A program made the translations under genes and the position numbers. This document shows, piece by piece, positions 18,863-28,652 of a stretch of 64,000 nt of DNA. The notes beneath the pieces were generated by a model. The model saw nothing but the letters and a program-made list of their open reading frames with translations, searched no databases and had not been told where the DNA came from. Each line of letters begins with the position of its first letter. The stretch's first letter is position 1. The DNA lies in the NCBI RefSeq assembly GCF_003289965.1, contig NZ_QMBQ01000004.1, forward strand, positions 434,001 through 498,000, in the 5' to 3' direction. This DNA is from Mesorhizobium atlanticum. Its GTDB lineage: Bacteria; Pseudomonadota; Alphaproteobacteria; Rhizobiales; Rhizobiaceae.

Positions 18863-19165
18863 ATGTCAGCATCCGCCGAAGCAACGGTCCTGATCACCCA
18901 CGCGGTGGGGCTGCATGCGCGCCCTTCGGTGAAGTTCACCAAGCTCGCCAAGACGTTCGCGGCCGAGGTGGAGGTGGCGGTCGCGGCGAACGGCCCCTGG
19001 TTCGACGCCAAGAGCATCGTCAAGGTGATGGCGGCCAAGGCGCCCAAGGGGACGCTGCTTCACATCCGCGCCAAGGGCGACGGCGCAAGTAAAGCGGTCG
19101 CGGCATTGGTCGACCTGGTGCAGCGTGACTTCGACGAGGATGCGGATCATGCCCGGTCCGCCTGA
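18863..19165 (+). CDS. HPr family phosphocarrier protein
   Basis: A 100-residue HPr. The active His is His18 in HAVGLHARPSVKFTKLA, the standard G-[IL]-H-[AT]-R-P motif. A Ser at the regulatory helix (DAKSIVKVM) is present. Its place between dhaM and the Enzyme I gene marks it as a dedicated carrier for the dihydroxyacetone kinase rather than the nitrogen PTS carrier (NPr), though cross-talk is possible. Confidence 0.92.
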   Translation: MSASAEATVLITHAVGLHARPSVKFTKLAKTFAAEVEVAVAANGPWFDAKSIVKVMAAKAPKGTLLHIRAKGDGASKAVAALVDLVQRDFDEDADHARSA

Positions 19166-19206
19166 GACCGATCTGAATGTCACCAGGCCGGCAAGGAACG
19201 CGGGCC

Positions 19207-20781
<1,575 letters not shown>

Positions 20782-20785
20782 GCGC

Positions 20786-21217
20786 ATGGCCGAGCTCGCC
20801 AAGACACCGGAGCCGGGATCGGAAGAGGCGATCCGCGCCTACAAGACGATCCTGTCGCATGTCATCGACCAGCGCCCGTCCGGCATGCGCCAGCGCCTGG
20901 CCGATGCTCTCGGCAAGCACCGCAGCTTCGTCACGCAGATATCGAGCCCGGCCTATTCGATCCCGATCCCGTCAAAGCATCTGCCCTCCATCTTTTCCGT
21001 CTGCCATTTCAGCCAGGCAGAGCGCGACCAGTTCATGGCCGCCTATCATCAGGCGCATCCCGGCAAGGCGCCCGCGGCGTCCGGGCCGCGCAAGACACGC
21101 CATGTCTCGCTGATCGTGCCGGATTTCGGCGACGACAAGCAGAATGCGGCGCTCGACCGGGCGATCAACGAATTCATCCAGAAAATAACCAGCATCGCCG
21201 GTAAGGGCAGCGGCTAA
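20786..21217 (+). CDS. Small protein with a possible helix-turn-helix, dha operon
   Basis: A 143-residue protein of unrecognised family. The stretch RQRLADALGKHRSFVTQIS looks like the recognition part of a Cro/C1-type helix-turn-helix, followed by a helical IPSKHLPSIFSVC region. The C-terminal third (TRHVSLIVPDFGDDKQNAAL) is different. It starts 4 nt after the Enzyme I stop and ends 23 nt before dhaK, so it belongs to the operon. It may be a local regulator or an accessory factor; this is not proven. Confidence 0.55.
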   Translation: MAELAKTPEPGSEEAIRAYKTILSHVIDQRPSGMRQRLADALGKHRSFVTQISSPAYSIPIPSKHLPSIFSVCHFSQAERDQFMAAYHQAHPGKAPAASGPRKTRHVSLIVPDFGDDKQNAALDRAINEFIQKITSIAGKGSG

Positions 21218-21240
21218 AGCGGGAGCATGGGAGGACTGCC

Positions 21241-22227
21241 ATGAAGAAATTCATCAATTCGGTGGAGACGGTGCTGACCGAAAGCCTCGATGGCTTTGCG
21301 GCGGCTCATGCCGATATCCTCGTGCTTGGCGACGACCACAAATTCATCCGCCGCAAGGAGCTGAAACCCGGCAAGGTGGCGCTGATCTCGGGCGGTGGCT
21401 CGGGCCATGAGCCGCTGCATGGCGGGCTGGTCGGTCACGGCATGCTGGACGCCGCCTGCCCTGGCCAGGTCTTCACCTCGCCGACGCCGGACCAGATGCT
21501 CGCGGCCGTGCAGGCCGCGGACACCGGCGCCGGCTGCCTGTTCATCGTCAAGAACTACGAAGGCGATGTGATGAATTTCGACATGGCGGCCGAGATGGCG
21601 GACGGCGTGCTCAAGGTGGTGACCAATGACGACGTCGCGGTCGAGAACTCGTCCTACACGACCGGGCGGCGCGGGGTGGCCGGCACGCTGGTGGTGGAAA
21701 AGATCGTGGGCGCCGCGGCCGAGCAAGGCCTGGAGCTGCCCGAGCTCAAGGCGCTCGGGGACCGGGTCAACGCTGCGACGCGCTCCATGGGCGTGGCGCT
21801 AACCAGCGGCACGGTGCCCGCCGCCGGCAAGCCGACCTTCGAGATCGGCGACGGCGAGATGGAGTTCGGTGTCGGCATCCACGGCGAGCCCGGCCGGCGG
21901 CGCGACGCGCTGAAGAGCGCCGACGCCATCGCCGAGGAGGTCTGCGCGGCGATCGCCGGCGATTTCGGCGACCGTGCCAAGGGGCCGGCGCTGCTGTTCG
22001 TCAACGGCTTCGGCGGCACGCCGTCGATGGAGCTCTATTTGATGTACAACAGCGCCCGCAGGATATTCGAGAGACAGGGCGTGACGGTGATCCGCTCGCT
22101 CGTCGGTTCGTATGTGACATCGCTCGACATGGCCGGATGCTCGATCACGCTGACCATGCTCGACGATGATATGACGGCATTGTGGGACGCCCCTGTGCAC
22201 ACGGCGGCGTTGCGCTGGGGGATGTAG
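21241..22227 (+). CDS. dhaK: PTS-dependent dihydroxyacetone kinase, substrate-binding subunit DhaK
   Basis: A 328-residue DhaK. The ketone-binding His214 is in VGIHGEPG, and the substrate loop is ISGGGSGHEPLHGGLVGHGML. Length and domain content match the PTS-type subunit, with no DhaL domain attached. It works with the DhaL and DhaM proteins encoded upstream to make dihydroxyacetone phosphate from dihydroxyacetone with PEP as phosphate source. A GGGAGG ribosome site precedes it. It is the last gene of the operon. Confidence 0.92.
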   Translation: MKKFINSVETVLTESLDGFAAAHADILVLGDDHKFIRRKELKPGKVALISGGGSGHEPLHGGLVGHGMLDAACPGQVFTSPTPDQMLAAVQAADTGAGCLFIVKNYEGDVMNFDMAAEMADGVLKVVTNDDVAVENSSYTTGRRGVAGTLVVEKIVGAAAEQGLELPELKALGDRVNAATRSMGVALTSGTVPAAGKPTFEIGDGEMEFGVGIHGEPGRRRDALKSADAIAEEVCAAIAGDFGDRAKGPALLFVNGFGGTPSMELYLMYNSARRIFERQGVTVIRSLVGSYVTSLDMAGCSITLTMLDDDMTALWDAPVHTAALRWGM

Positions 22228-22294
22228 GCCTCGCTGGCTTCGCCGGTGCTTTTCTGGCAAGCATGTGAGGAACCTTGCTGCTGATGCCTGAACG

Positions 22295-23320
22295 ATGCTG
22301 CCCGCGCTTTCGCCTGCCCAGGAAAAACTGCTGATCAAGCTTGCGGACCCCGAGGCGCCCGCCGATTGGGGCAAGGACGTTTCCACAGGCGACCTGTTGG
22401 CTGAGCTGGCCAATGCCGAATTCCACGGCGTACTGCCGATCGTGCTGCGCAAGTTCAGGGAACGCGGCGACGCCAATCTGCCGAAAGACGCGAGGCTGCT
22501 GCAGAAGCTGACCGAGTTGCGCGACCAGATGACGACGGCAACCGGGCAGTCTATGCTGCTGCAATATCACGGCGACCGCATCATGAAGGCGCTGGCGGCG
22601 AAAGGCATTCCGGCCCGGATCGTCAAGGGGCCGGTGTTCGCGCGCAGGCTCTACCGCCAGCTTGCCGACCGGCCGTTCACCGACATCGACATCCTCGTCG
22701 CCCCCACCAGCATCGAGGCGGCCAACAGGACGATCGCCGAATGCGGCTTCGTGCTCGGCAGCGGCGAGGCCGAGTCGCATGAATTGCAGGAATTCAAATG
22801 GCTGGAAAAAGAGAATTCCAGCCTGCTGATCGAATTGCACGGCAACCTGGTGCATGACACCGGCATGCGCCGACGTCTGTCGCTCGGCTTCCGCGAGCTG
22901 CAGGCGATCGACGGCGGCGAAACCGACACGCCGGCCGCACTTCTGACCATCGCCATCGTCCATGCCGCCGGCGGCCACAAATTCCACCGGCTGCAGCTCT
23001 GCGTCGACGTGCTGCAAGGCGTGCGAGCGCTGAGATCGCCGGAAGAGGAAGCGCGGCTGCTGGAGGCTGCGCGCATGACCGGCATCGAGCTCGAGCTGGC
23101 GACGGTCCTCAACGTCACCGGGCGCCTTTTCGGCGCGCCGCGCGCGATCGAGCTCGCCGACCGCATCAAACCGGACCTTTCGATACGACTGGCGAAGTGG
23201 CTGATCACCGGTAACATGCTGCTGCGTGTCAACTCGCGCGAGAAGCTGCGCTCGCGCCTCAGCCGGGACGCCTTCCGCTGGGTGCAGAGGCTGGCGCGGG
23301 CGCGGCCCTATCCGGCCTGA
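22295..23320 (+). CDS. NTP_transf_5 family nucleotidyltransferase
   Basis: A 341-residue protein of the uncharacterised nucleotidyltransferase family NTP_transf_5. The conserved KG at 111-112 (RIVKGPVFARRLY) and the metal-binding D-x-D in DRPFTDIDILV (about 126-135) are present, as is a later LLIELHGNL strand. Members often lie in RiPP or polysaccharide loci; in one lasso-peptide group such an enzyme extends a phosphate on the peptide. A paralog flanks the lasso cluster at 47047. Its 3' end overlaps the convergent kinase gene by 13 nt. Confidence 0.8.
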   Translation: MLPALSPAQEKLLIKLADPEAPADWGKDVSTGDLLAELANAEFHGVLPIVLRKFRERGDANLPKDARLLQKLTELRDQMTTATGQSMLLQYHGDRIMKALAAKGIPARIVKGPVFARRLYRQLADRPFTDIDILVAPTSIEAANRTIAECGFVLGSGEAESHELQEFKWLEKENSSLLIELHGNLVHDTGMRRRLSLGFRELQAIDGGETDTPAALLTIAIVHAAGGHKFHRLQLCVDVLQGVRALRSPEEEARLLEAARMTGIELELATVLNVTGRLFGAPRAIELADRIKPDLSIRLAKWLITGNMLLRVNSREKLRSRLSRDAFRWVQRLARARPYPA

Positions 23321-24300
23321 CGCAGCGCAGCGCGGATCAACTGCGCCGCTTCGACCGGCCTCGCGCCCACTTCCAGCGTGAAGGTCGGCACCGTCTTGAC
23401 CAACGCCGCGATCGTCGCCATTCGCCTTTTCTGCAGCGGCAAAAGGCCGGTCATGCCGGTCCTCACATTGTCGGCGGCTAAAGCCACCATGGCATCGGTC
23501 CTCGGCATGGGCACGAGCCTTGTCTCGCCGTCGGTCGAGCGGGCAAGATGAAGAAGAGCCGCGACCGGCCTGGCGCGCACATCCTCGACGCGGATGATCT
23601 CGCCAAGGCGATCGAGCGACACGGCCTGCTCGCCCTCCGCATCCCATGTCTCGCCAAGGCAGGGCGACACGAAAGGCAGCATCGCCGCGGTGTTGCGATG
23701 GATCTTCACTTTGCGCGGCATGCCCCAGGCCGTGACGCCGTCCTGCGCCACCCTGAGGATCATGACGTCGTCGGAACAGAGGCCGAAGTCCCGCGAGGCG
23801 AGCGCCAGCGACGTCGTCGACTTGCCGGTGCCGCTCGGCGCATGGACCAGCACGAGCGCCTCGCTGCCCGGCAGCGTCAGGCCGGCCATGTGCAGCATGT
23901 GCTGCCCCCCGGCATCGAGCGCGGCATCCAGCACCATCATCAGCAGCGTCCATTTGATCTTGCTGTCCGGATGAACGCGGATTTCGGCGCAGCCCTCCTC
24001 ATCGCGGATCGACACCGTCTGCTGACCTGGAAAGACGAGGTGAAAGACGTCTCCGGCGTCGATCATCCTGCAATGGCCATCGAAGGGCACTTCGCCGTCG
24101 AAAGCCAGTTTTCCCTGGGGATTCTCCGCCAATTGCCGCGTTTCGACAATGTTGACGCGAAAGCCGGGCTGGACTGGCTCGTCAACGCGCAGGGCGCCGA
24201 GCATCAGGTCGAAGCTCGGCCAGAGATCGGCGCGGGCGGCGGTTACGCTTATGACCTGCCCCTTGAGGTCGTAGAGGAACGTGGTTGTCCGGTCGCTCAA
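23308..24300 (-). CDS. HPr kinase-like protein of the B1-B2 locus
   Basis: About 330 residues. The C-terminal half has the HPr-kinase fold: LHMAG, a P-loop APSGTGKST (residues 154-162) and SDDVMIL. The first 110 residues do not look like classical HprK and may bind the substrate. The likely start is a TTG at 24300 that overlaps the stop of the B2 gene (TTGA), because no ATG or GTG fits. By analogy with lasso-locus kinases it should phosphorylate a small peptide or metabolite. It is distinct from the HprK of the nitrogen PTS. The target is unknown. Confidence 0.75.
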   Translation of the reverse strand: MSDRTTTFLYDLKGQVISVTAARADLWPSFDLMLGALRVDEPVQPGFRVNIVETRQLAENPQGKLAFDGEVPFDGHCRMIDAGDVFHLVFPGQQTVSIRDEEGCAEIRVHPDSKIKWTLLMMVLDAALDAGGQHMLHMAGLTLPGSEALVLVHAPSGTGKSTTSLALASRDFGLCSDDVMILRVAQDGVTAWGMPRKVKIHRNTAAMLPFVSPCLGETWDAEGEQAVSLDRLGEIIRVEDVRARPVAALLHLARSTDGETRLVPMPRTDAMVALAADNVRTGMTGLLPLQKRRMATIAALVKTVPTFTLEVGARPVEAAQLIRAALRQAG

Positions 24301-24728
24301 GCAGCGGACGCCTTCACGCTGGGCGGGTGGCGATAGATTTCGACCATGCCGGGCTGGCTGGCGCTGACCACCGGCTTGCCGTCGAGGCAGACCCAGCAAT
24401 GCGCCGACAGACGGGGCTCGTGCATCGATTTGGCATCGACGCCGAAACGCAGCTCCGGATCGAGACCGGCCATTCGCAGAAAACGGAAGCCGAGCAGACC
24501 CTCGCGAAGACATCTGCGGTCGCGCATGAACCAGGGCCGCCGCACCGTTCGGTTGACGCGTTGAACGATGTAGGTCCAGGGCAGGTCACGATAGGGCGCA
24601 GCCGACTGCAGCGGCGCCAGCTTCAACACGCTTTCGAAATCGCGCCGGCCAACCAGCACCGGCAGCAGCCGGGCGCTGAGCCACAAATGGGCACGAAACA
24701 GAATGCGCAGAAGAGGTCCGTCGGTCAT
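24297..24728 (-). CDS. Lasso-type B2 peptidase (transglutaminase-like)
   Basis: A 143-residue protein of the family that removes leader peptides in lasso-peptide synthesis. Cys73 (RRCLREGLLGFRFL) and His110 (SAHCWVCLDG) make the Cys-His pair of the transglutaminase-like fold, and a hydrophobic N-terminus precedes them. The ATG at 24728 shares a base with the stop of the PqqD-like gene; GTG at 24731 is an alternative. Its substrate is not evident, because no cyclase or clear precursor is nearby. Confidence 0.82.
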   Translation of the reverse strand: MTDGPLLRILFRAHLWLSARLLPVLVGRRDFESVLKLAPLQSAAPYRDLPWTYIVQRVNRTVRRPWFMRDRRCLREGLLGFRFLRMAGLDPELRFGVDAKSMHEPRLSAHCWVCLDGKPVVSASQPGMVEIYRHPPSVKASAA

Positions 24729-25015
24729 CACACGCCCGTGTCGGCGAGAATGCCTTCGGCCACCAGCTCGGCGGCCAGTTCGGCCATATCCTGGCCGAGC
24801 GTTGCCTTGTCGACCTCGAATTCGTCCGACAACAGGTCGATGATCTGGTCGAGGCTGCGCGCGCCATCGACCTTTTCGAGAAAGGCCTCGGTCGTGTCGT
24901 TGCAGGTGTAGAGCTGGCCGCTGCGCGCCAACAGCACGACGGCGCCATCGCCGACATGCTGCACGGATGCGTCGTCCGCCATGCGCAGCACCATTTCAGA
25001 GCCGATTTCAGCCAT
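24728..25015 (-). CDS. PqqD-like peptide-recognition protein (B1)
   Basis: A 95-residue PqqD/RRE-type protein. The beta-strand pattern (VVLLARSGQLYTCNDTTEAF) followed by helices (IDLLSDEFEVDKATLGQDMA) fits the RiPP recognition element that binds leader peptides. The ATG at 25015 has AGGGAG upstream; a TTG at 25042 would extend it by nine residues. It is the first gene of a B1-B2-kinase operon. This suggests a peptide substrate encoded somewhere else in the genome. Confidence 0.82.
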   Translation of the reverse strand: MAEIGSEMVLRMADDASVQHVGDGAVVLLARSGQLYTCNDTTEAFLEKVDGARSLDQIIDLLSDEFEVDKATLGQDMAELAAELVAEGILADTGV

Positions 25016-25174
25016 CTGCCCGCTCCCTTCGATCGAGAGCAATTAGCGCGGGGGCGCGATGCTGTCCATTGTCTGGAGATGCCGCGTCCTGGCCTGGGCC
25101 GCCTTCCCAGCCCGGGGTTGCCATCCTTCCCTTAAGTAAGCTAAGAGTCCGCCGGGCTTTGGGGAGTGATCTGT

Positions 25175-25291
25175 ATGCATTACAATTGGGAACGGGCTCC
25201 GACGGCATTCGAGCGCCACCGGAAGACGCTTGCGGCTGCTATCCTGATCGCCGGCGGCGTCGGGCTGATGCTGGCGGCACTGCCGCTTTAA
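25175..25291 (+). CDS. Small single-span membrane protein (38 aa)
   Basis: A short frame with an excellent ribosome site (GGGGAG at 25161-25166, 8 nt before ATG). The peptide begins MHYNWERAPTAFERHRK, which is polar and basic, and ends with one hydrophobic segment (LAAAILIAGGVGLMLAALPL). It diverges from the B1 gene. Coding status is plausible but unproven, and no function can be given. Confidence 0.45.
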   Translation: MHYNWERAPTAFERHRKTLAAAILIAGGVGLMLAALPL

Positions 25292-25446
25292 GCCGGCCTA
25301 TATCACGGACAGTGACAGCGACGCCTCCGCCGGAGGCACCGAACAGAGACGTTTGTCGGGATGTCGACCAAAATGCAGGAAGACATGGCCGCCAGGCGCG
25401 GCTTAGTCTATGGCAGGCGGCAGAACGTTTCTTGAGAGGAAGGCGG

Positions 25447-27354
25447 ATGGCCTCACGCTATCACGAAGTCTATGAGGGCTGGAAACGCGACCCCGTAGGG
25501 TTCTGGGGCGAAGCGGCGAAGGCGATCGACTGGTATAAGCCGGCCGAAAAGGTCTTCGACCCGACGGAAGGCGTCTATGGCCGCTGGTTCGTCGGCGCCT
25601 CCTGCAACACCTGCTACAACGCCATCGACCGCCATGTCGCGGGCGGCCGCGCCGACCAGCTAGCGCTGATCCATGACAGCGCCATCACCGGCACGATCCG
25701 GAAATTCACCTATACTGAATTGAAGCGCGAGGTGGTCGCGCTGGCCTCGGTGATGAGGCATCGCGGCGTCGGCAAGGGCGACCGCGTCATCATCTACATG
25801 CCGATGGTGGCGGAAGCGGCGATTGCGATGCTGGCCAGCGCCCGCATTGGCGCCGTGCATTCGGTGGTGTTCGGGGGCTTCGCCTCGCACGAGCTCGCCA
25901 CCCGTATCGACGACGCCAAGCCAAAGCTGATCGTCAGCGCTTCCTGCGGCCTGGAGCCAGCTCGCATCGTCGCCTACAAGCCGCTGCTCGACAAGGCGAT
26001 CGAGATGTCGAAGCACAAGCCCGACGCCTGCCTCATCCTGCAGCGCGAGCAGCTGCGCTGCGAGATGAAGGACAATTACGATATCGACTATGCCGATGCG
26101 GTCGCCCGCGAGCGCGCCGCCGGCGCCAATGTCGACTGCGTGCCGGTGCTGGCCACCGACCCGCTCTACATCATCTATACCTCCGGCACGACCGGCCAGC
26201 CAAAGGGCATCGTGCGCGACAATGGCGGTCATATGGTCGCGCTGAAATGGACCATGGACAATGAGTTCGGCGTCAAGCCCGGCGAAGTGTTCTGGGCGGC
26301 TTCCGATGTCGGCTGGGTGGTCGGCCATTCCTACATCGTCTACGGGCCGTTGCTGCATGGCTGCACCAGCGTGCTGTTCGAGGGCAAGCCGATCGGCACG
26401 CCGGACGCCGGCACCTACTGGCGGGTGATTTCCGAGCATGGCGTGGTGGCGCTGTTCACGGCGCCGACCGCGTTCCGCGCCATCAAGGGTCAGGACCCCA
26501 AAGGCGAGTTCGTGCCGAAATATGATTTGTCGAAGTTCCGCACCCTGTTCCTCGCCGGCGAGCGCGCCGACCCCGAGACGATCAAGTGGGCCGAGCAGAA
26601 GCTCGACCGGCCGGTGATCGACCATTGGTGGCAGACCGAGACCGGCTCGCCGATGACGATCAACCCCGCGGGGCTCGGGCTGTTGCCGGTGAAATACGGT
26701 TCGCCCGGCGTGCCGATGCCAGGCTACGACATCCGCATCCTCGACGATGCCGGGCACGAGGTGCCACGCGGCACGCTCGGCAATGTGGTGGTCAAGCTTC
26801 CGCTGCCCGCCGGCTGCCTGCCGACGCTGTGGAATGCCGATGGCCGCTTCCGCCAGGCCTACCTCGAAGAATTCCCCGGCTACTATAAGACGGCTGACGC
26901 CGGCATGATGGACGAAGACGGCTATCTCTACGTGATGGCGCGCACCGACGACATCATCAACGTCGCTGGCCACCGTCTATCGACAGGCGCCATGGAAGAG
27001 GTGCTGGCGGCCCATCCCGACGTCGCCGAATGCGCTGTCATCGGCATTGCCGACGCCATGAAAGGCCAGGTGCCGCTGGGCTTCGTCGTGCTCAATGCCG
27101 GGGTGGCGCGTGACAGCGGCGCGATCGAAAGCGAGGTCGTGGGGCTGGTGCGCGAGCGGATCGGACCGGTTGCCGCCTTCAAGACGGTGGTGACGATCAA
27201 GCGGCTGCCCAAGACCCGCTCCGGCAAGATCCTGCGCGGCACGATGCAGAAGATCGCCGACAAGGAGGAATGGGCGATGCCGGCGACCATCGACGACCCC
27301 TTGATCCTCGACGAGATCGCCGCGGCGCTGAAGGGCCGCGGCATCGGAGTGTAG
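25447..27354 (+). CDS. prpE: Propionyl-CoA synthetase
   Basis: A 635-residue acyl-CoA synthetase of the acetyl/propionyl-CoA ligase group. The AMP-binding P-loop is YTSGTTGQPKGIVRDNGG; the Asn-Gly-Gly after it and the ending DNEFGVKPGEVFWAASDVGW are typical of PrpE. The catalytic Lys is in LPKTRSGKILRGT near the C-terminus. It activates propionate (and other short acids) to the CoA ester. The ATG at 25447 follows AGAGGAAGG. It stands alone. Confidence 0.9.
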   Translation: MASRYHEVYEGWKRDPVGFWGEAAKAIDWYKPAEKVFDPTEGVYGRWFVGASCNTCYNAIDRHVAGGRADQLALIHDSAITGTIRKFTYTELKREVVALASVMRHRGVGKGDRVIIYMPMVAEAAIAMLASARIGAVHSVVFGGFASHELATRIDDAKPKLIVSASCGLEPARIVAYKPLLDKAIEMSKHKPDACLILQREQLRCEMKDNYDIDYADAVARERAAGANVDCVPVLATDPLYIIYTSGTTGQPKGIVRDNGGHMVALKWTMDNEFGVKPGEVFWAASDVGWVVGHSYIVYGPLLHGCTSVLFEGKPIGTPDAGTYWRVISEHGVVALFTAPTAFRAIKGQDPKGEFVPKYDLSKFRTLFLAGERADPETIKWAEQKLDRPVIDHWWQTETGSPMTINPAGLGLLPVKYGSPGVPMPGYDIRILDDAGHEVPRGTLGNVVVKLPLPAGCLPTLWNADGRFRQAYLEEFPGYYKTADAGMMDEDGYLYVMARTDDIINVAGHRLSTGAMEEVLAAHPDVAECAVIGIADAMKGQVPLGFVVLNAGVARDSGAIESEVVGLVRERIGPVAAFKTVVTIKRLPKTRSGKILRGTMQKIADKEEWAMPATIDDPLILDEIAAALKGRGIGV

Positions 27355-27414
27355 CAGCCCGCCAGACGGCCGCGTTAACGACGAATTCACCAATTTGTCC
27401 TGCCCTGCAATCGC

Positions 27415-27432
27415 TTGTTGTGCAGCGCAGCA
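27415..27432. promoter_or_regulatory. TGC-rich palindromic box upstream of the acyltransferase remnant
   Basis: TTGTTGTGCAGCGCAGCA is a variant of the box that recurs upstream of exopolysaccharide genes in this window (compare 36271, 40518, 45908 and 55338). It lies 45 bp before the start codon of the broken acyltransferase gene. Confidence 0.4.
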
Positions 27433-27477
27433 GTGGACTTTAAAGTTCGCTTTGGGGGGCCATACCGAAAGAACGGC

Positions 27478-27690
27478 ATGGCTCAGCTCAAAACGCCATT
27501 TGGCGGCGTCGACCCTCTGCGATTCCTGGCTGCCGCCATGGTGATGTTCCATCACTATGGCTTCTGGGTCTGGGCTGTCCCCGACGGCATTTCGGCACGC
27601 GCGACCGGCGGCATCCCGCCCCATCCCGAAAATGGCCCTTGTTGGCTCCGGCTGGGCCGGCGTGCAGGTGTTCTTGATCGCGGCCGAGCC
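27478..27690 (+). pseudogene. Remnant of an acyltransferase-3 (OafA/ExoZ-like) gene
   Basis: The frame from ATG at 27478 begins like a membrane acyltransferase (FGGVDPLRFLAAAMVMFHHY). Around 27610-27630 the family-like text jumps to the next frame (MALVGSGWAGVQVFLI), which matches the usual GWAGVQVFF element, and then ends. Only about 70 of roughly 350 residues remain. It is a frameshifted and 3'-deleted gene that probably once acylated exopolysaccharide. An intact relative is at 57566. Confidence 0.7.
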
Positions 27691-27791
27691 CCTTATCCGA
27701 CTGCAGCCCCACCACACCCTGTTGCGTCATCGATCGAAGGCCGCCTGACGCGACTGCCGATCGCGCCGGTGTGGAATTGTTTGCATTCGGC

Positions 27792-28607
27792 ATGATATCG
27801 AGGCGCAAATCAGTGCAAATACCCGAGCCTCAATCCGTGAGCCTGTTCCAACGATCGAGACGTCCTCGACCCGCGCCGCGTGAGCGCCTTGTCATGGATA
27901 TGCGCGACACGATCGTCTATGCGATCGGCGACGTGCACGGCTGTCATGAAGAATTGCGCGCGCTGGAACAGAAAATCGAGCTCGACGCGCAGCAGTTCCG
28001 CGGCCGCAAGATCATCATCATGCTGGGCGACTATATCGATCGCGGGCCGCATTCGCGGCGCGTGGTCGACCATCTGATGGCGCCGCCGCCGAGGGGCTTC
28101 CAGCGCGTCTGCCTGGTGGGAAATCATGAAGTCGCGCTGCTCCTCTATCTGGACGGTCATCTCTCGCGTGAAACCTGGCTCGGCTATGGCGGCCGCGAGA
28201 CCCTGTTCTCCTACGGCGTCGACCCCGACCGTCTGATAAGCCTATACGGTTCGAGCGCGCAGGCGGACGCGCGCATACGCGAGGCCATTCCCGCCAGCCA
28301 TGTCGACTTCCTGCGCACGCTGCCGGTGATGGTCTGCTCCGACCAATTCGTCTTCGTGCATGCCGGCATCCGGCCCGGCATCGCGCTCGAGGCGCAGGAC
28401 GAGGGCGACCTCCTCAACATCCGCGAAGAGTTCTTCGAGGCGGCACACCAACTCGACCGGTGGGTGGTGCATGGGCACACGATCGTCGACGTCCCGACGC
28501 TCGACGGCCGCCGGCTCGACATCGACACCGGGGCCTTCCAGACGGGGCGGCTGACCGCGCTCAGGATCGTCGGCAAATACGGCCGGCTGCTGTCCTCTCG
28601 GGATTAG
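27792..28607 (+). CDS. Metallophosphoesterase (serine/threonine-phosphatase-like)
   Basis: About 271 residues. The metal-site motifs of the PP2A/ApaH-like superfamily are in order: AIGDVHGCHEEL, MLGDYIDRGPHSRR, VGNHEVAL, and the later His in VHAGIRPG and VHGHTIVD. It hydrolyses phosphate esters; protein, nucleotide and sugar phosphates are all possible. The basic N-terminal extension before MDMRDTIVYAIGD is seen in rhizobial relatives, so 27792 is chosen, but 27894 is an alternative start. It is next to exoP on the opposite strand. Confidence 0.8.
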   Translation: MISRRKSVQIPEPQSVSLFQRSRRPRPAPRERLVMDMRDTIVYAIGDVHGCHEELRALEQKIELDAQQFRGRKIIIMLGDYIDRGPHSRRVVDHLMAPPPRGFQRVCLVGNHEVALLLYLDGHLSRETWLGYGGRETLFSYGVDPDRLISLYGSSAQADARIREAIPASHVDFLRTLPVMVCSDQFVFVHAGIRPGIALEAQDEGDLLNIREEFFEAAHQLDRWVVHGHTIVDVPTLDGRRLDIDTGAFQTGRLTALRIVGKYGRLLSSRD

Positions 28608-28652
28608 GCGGTTCGCCGTTTCAGGCTGAACAGTCCCGATCTTGTTTCCGCC

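Noticed and set aside
16063..19047. Very long open frame on the minus strand opposite the dha genes
   Set aside because: It is the antisense shadow of strongly biased GC-rich codons in dihydroxyacetone kinase genes; its protein has low complexity and no recognisable domain.
25008..25124. Leftward 38-codon frame beginning MATPGWEGGPGQD just upstream of the orphan B1 gene, with a good ribosome site and a Gly-to-Asp spacing of nine
   Set aside because: The leader would be only four residues and has no Y-x-x-P motif; it overlaps the B1 start and looks like chance. It deserves only a conservation check.
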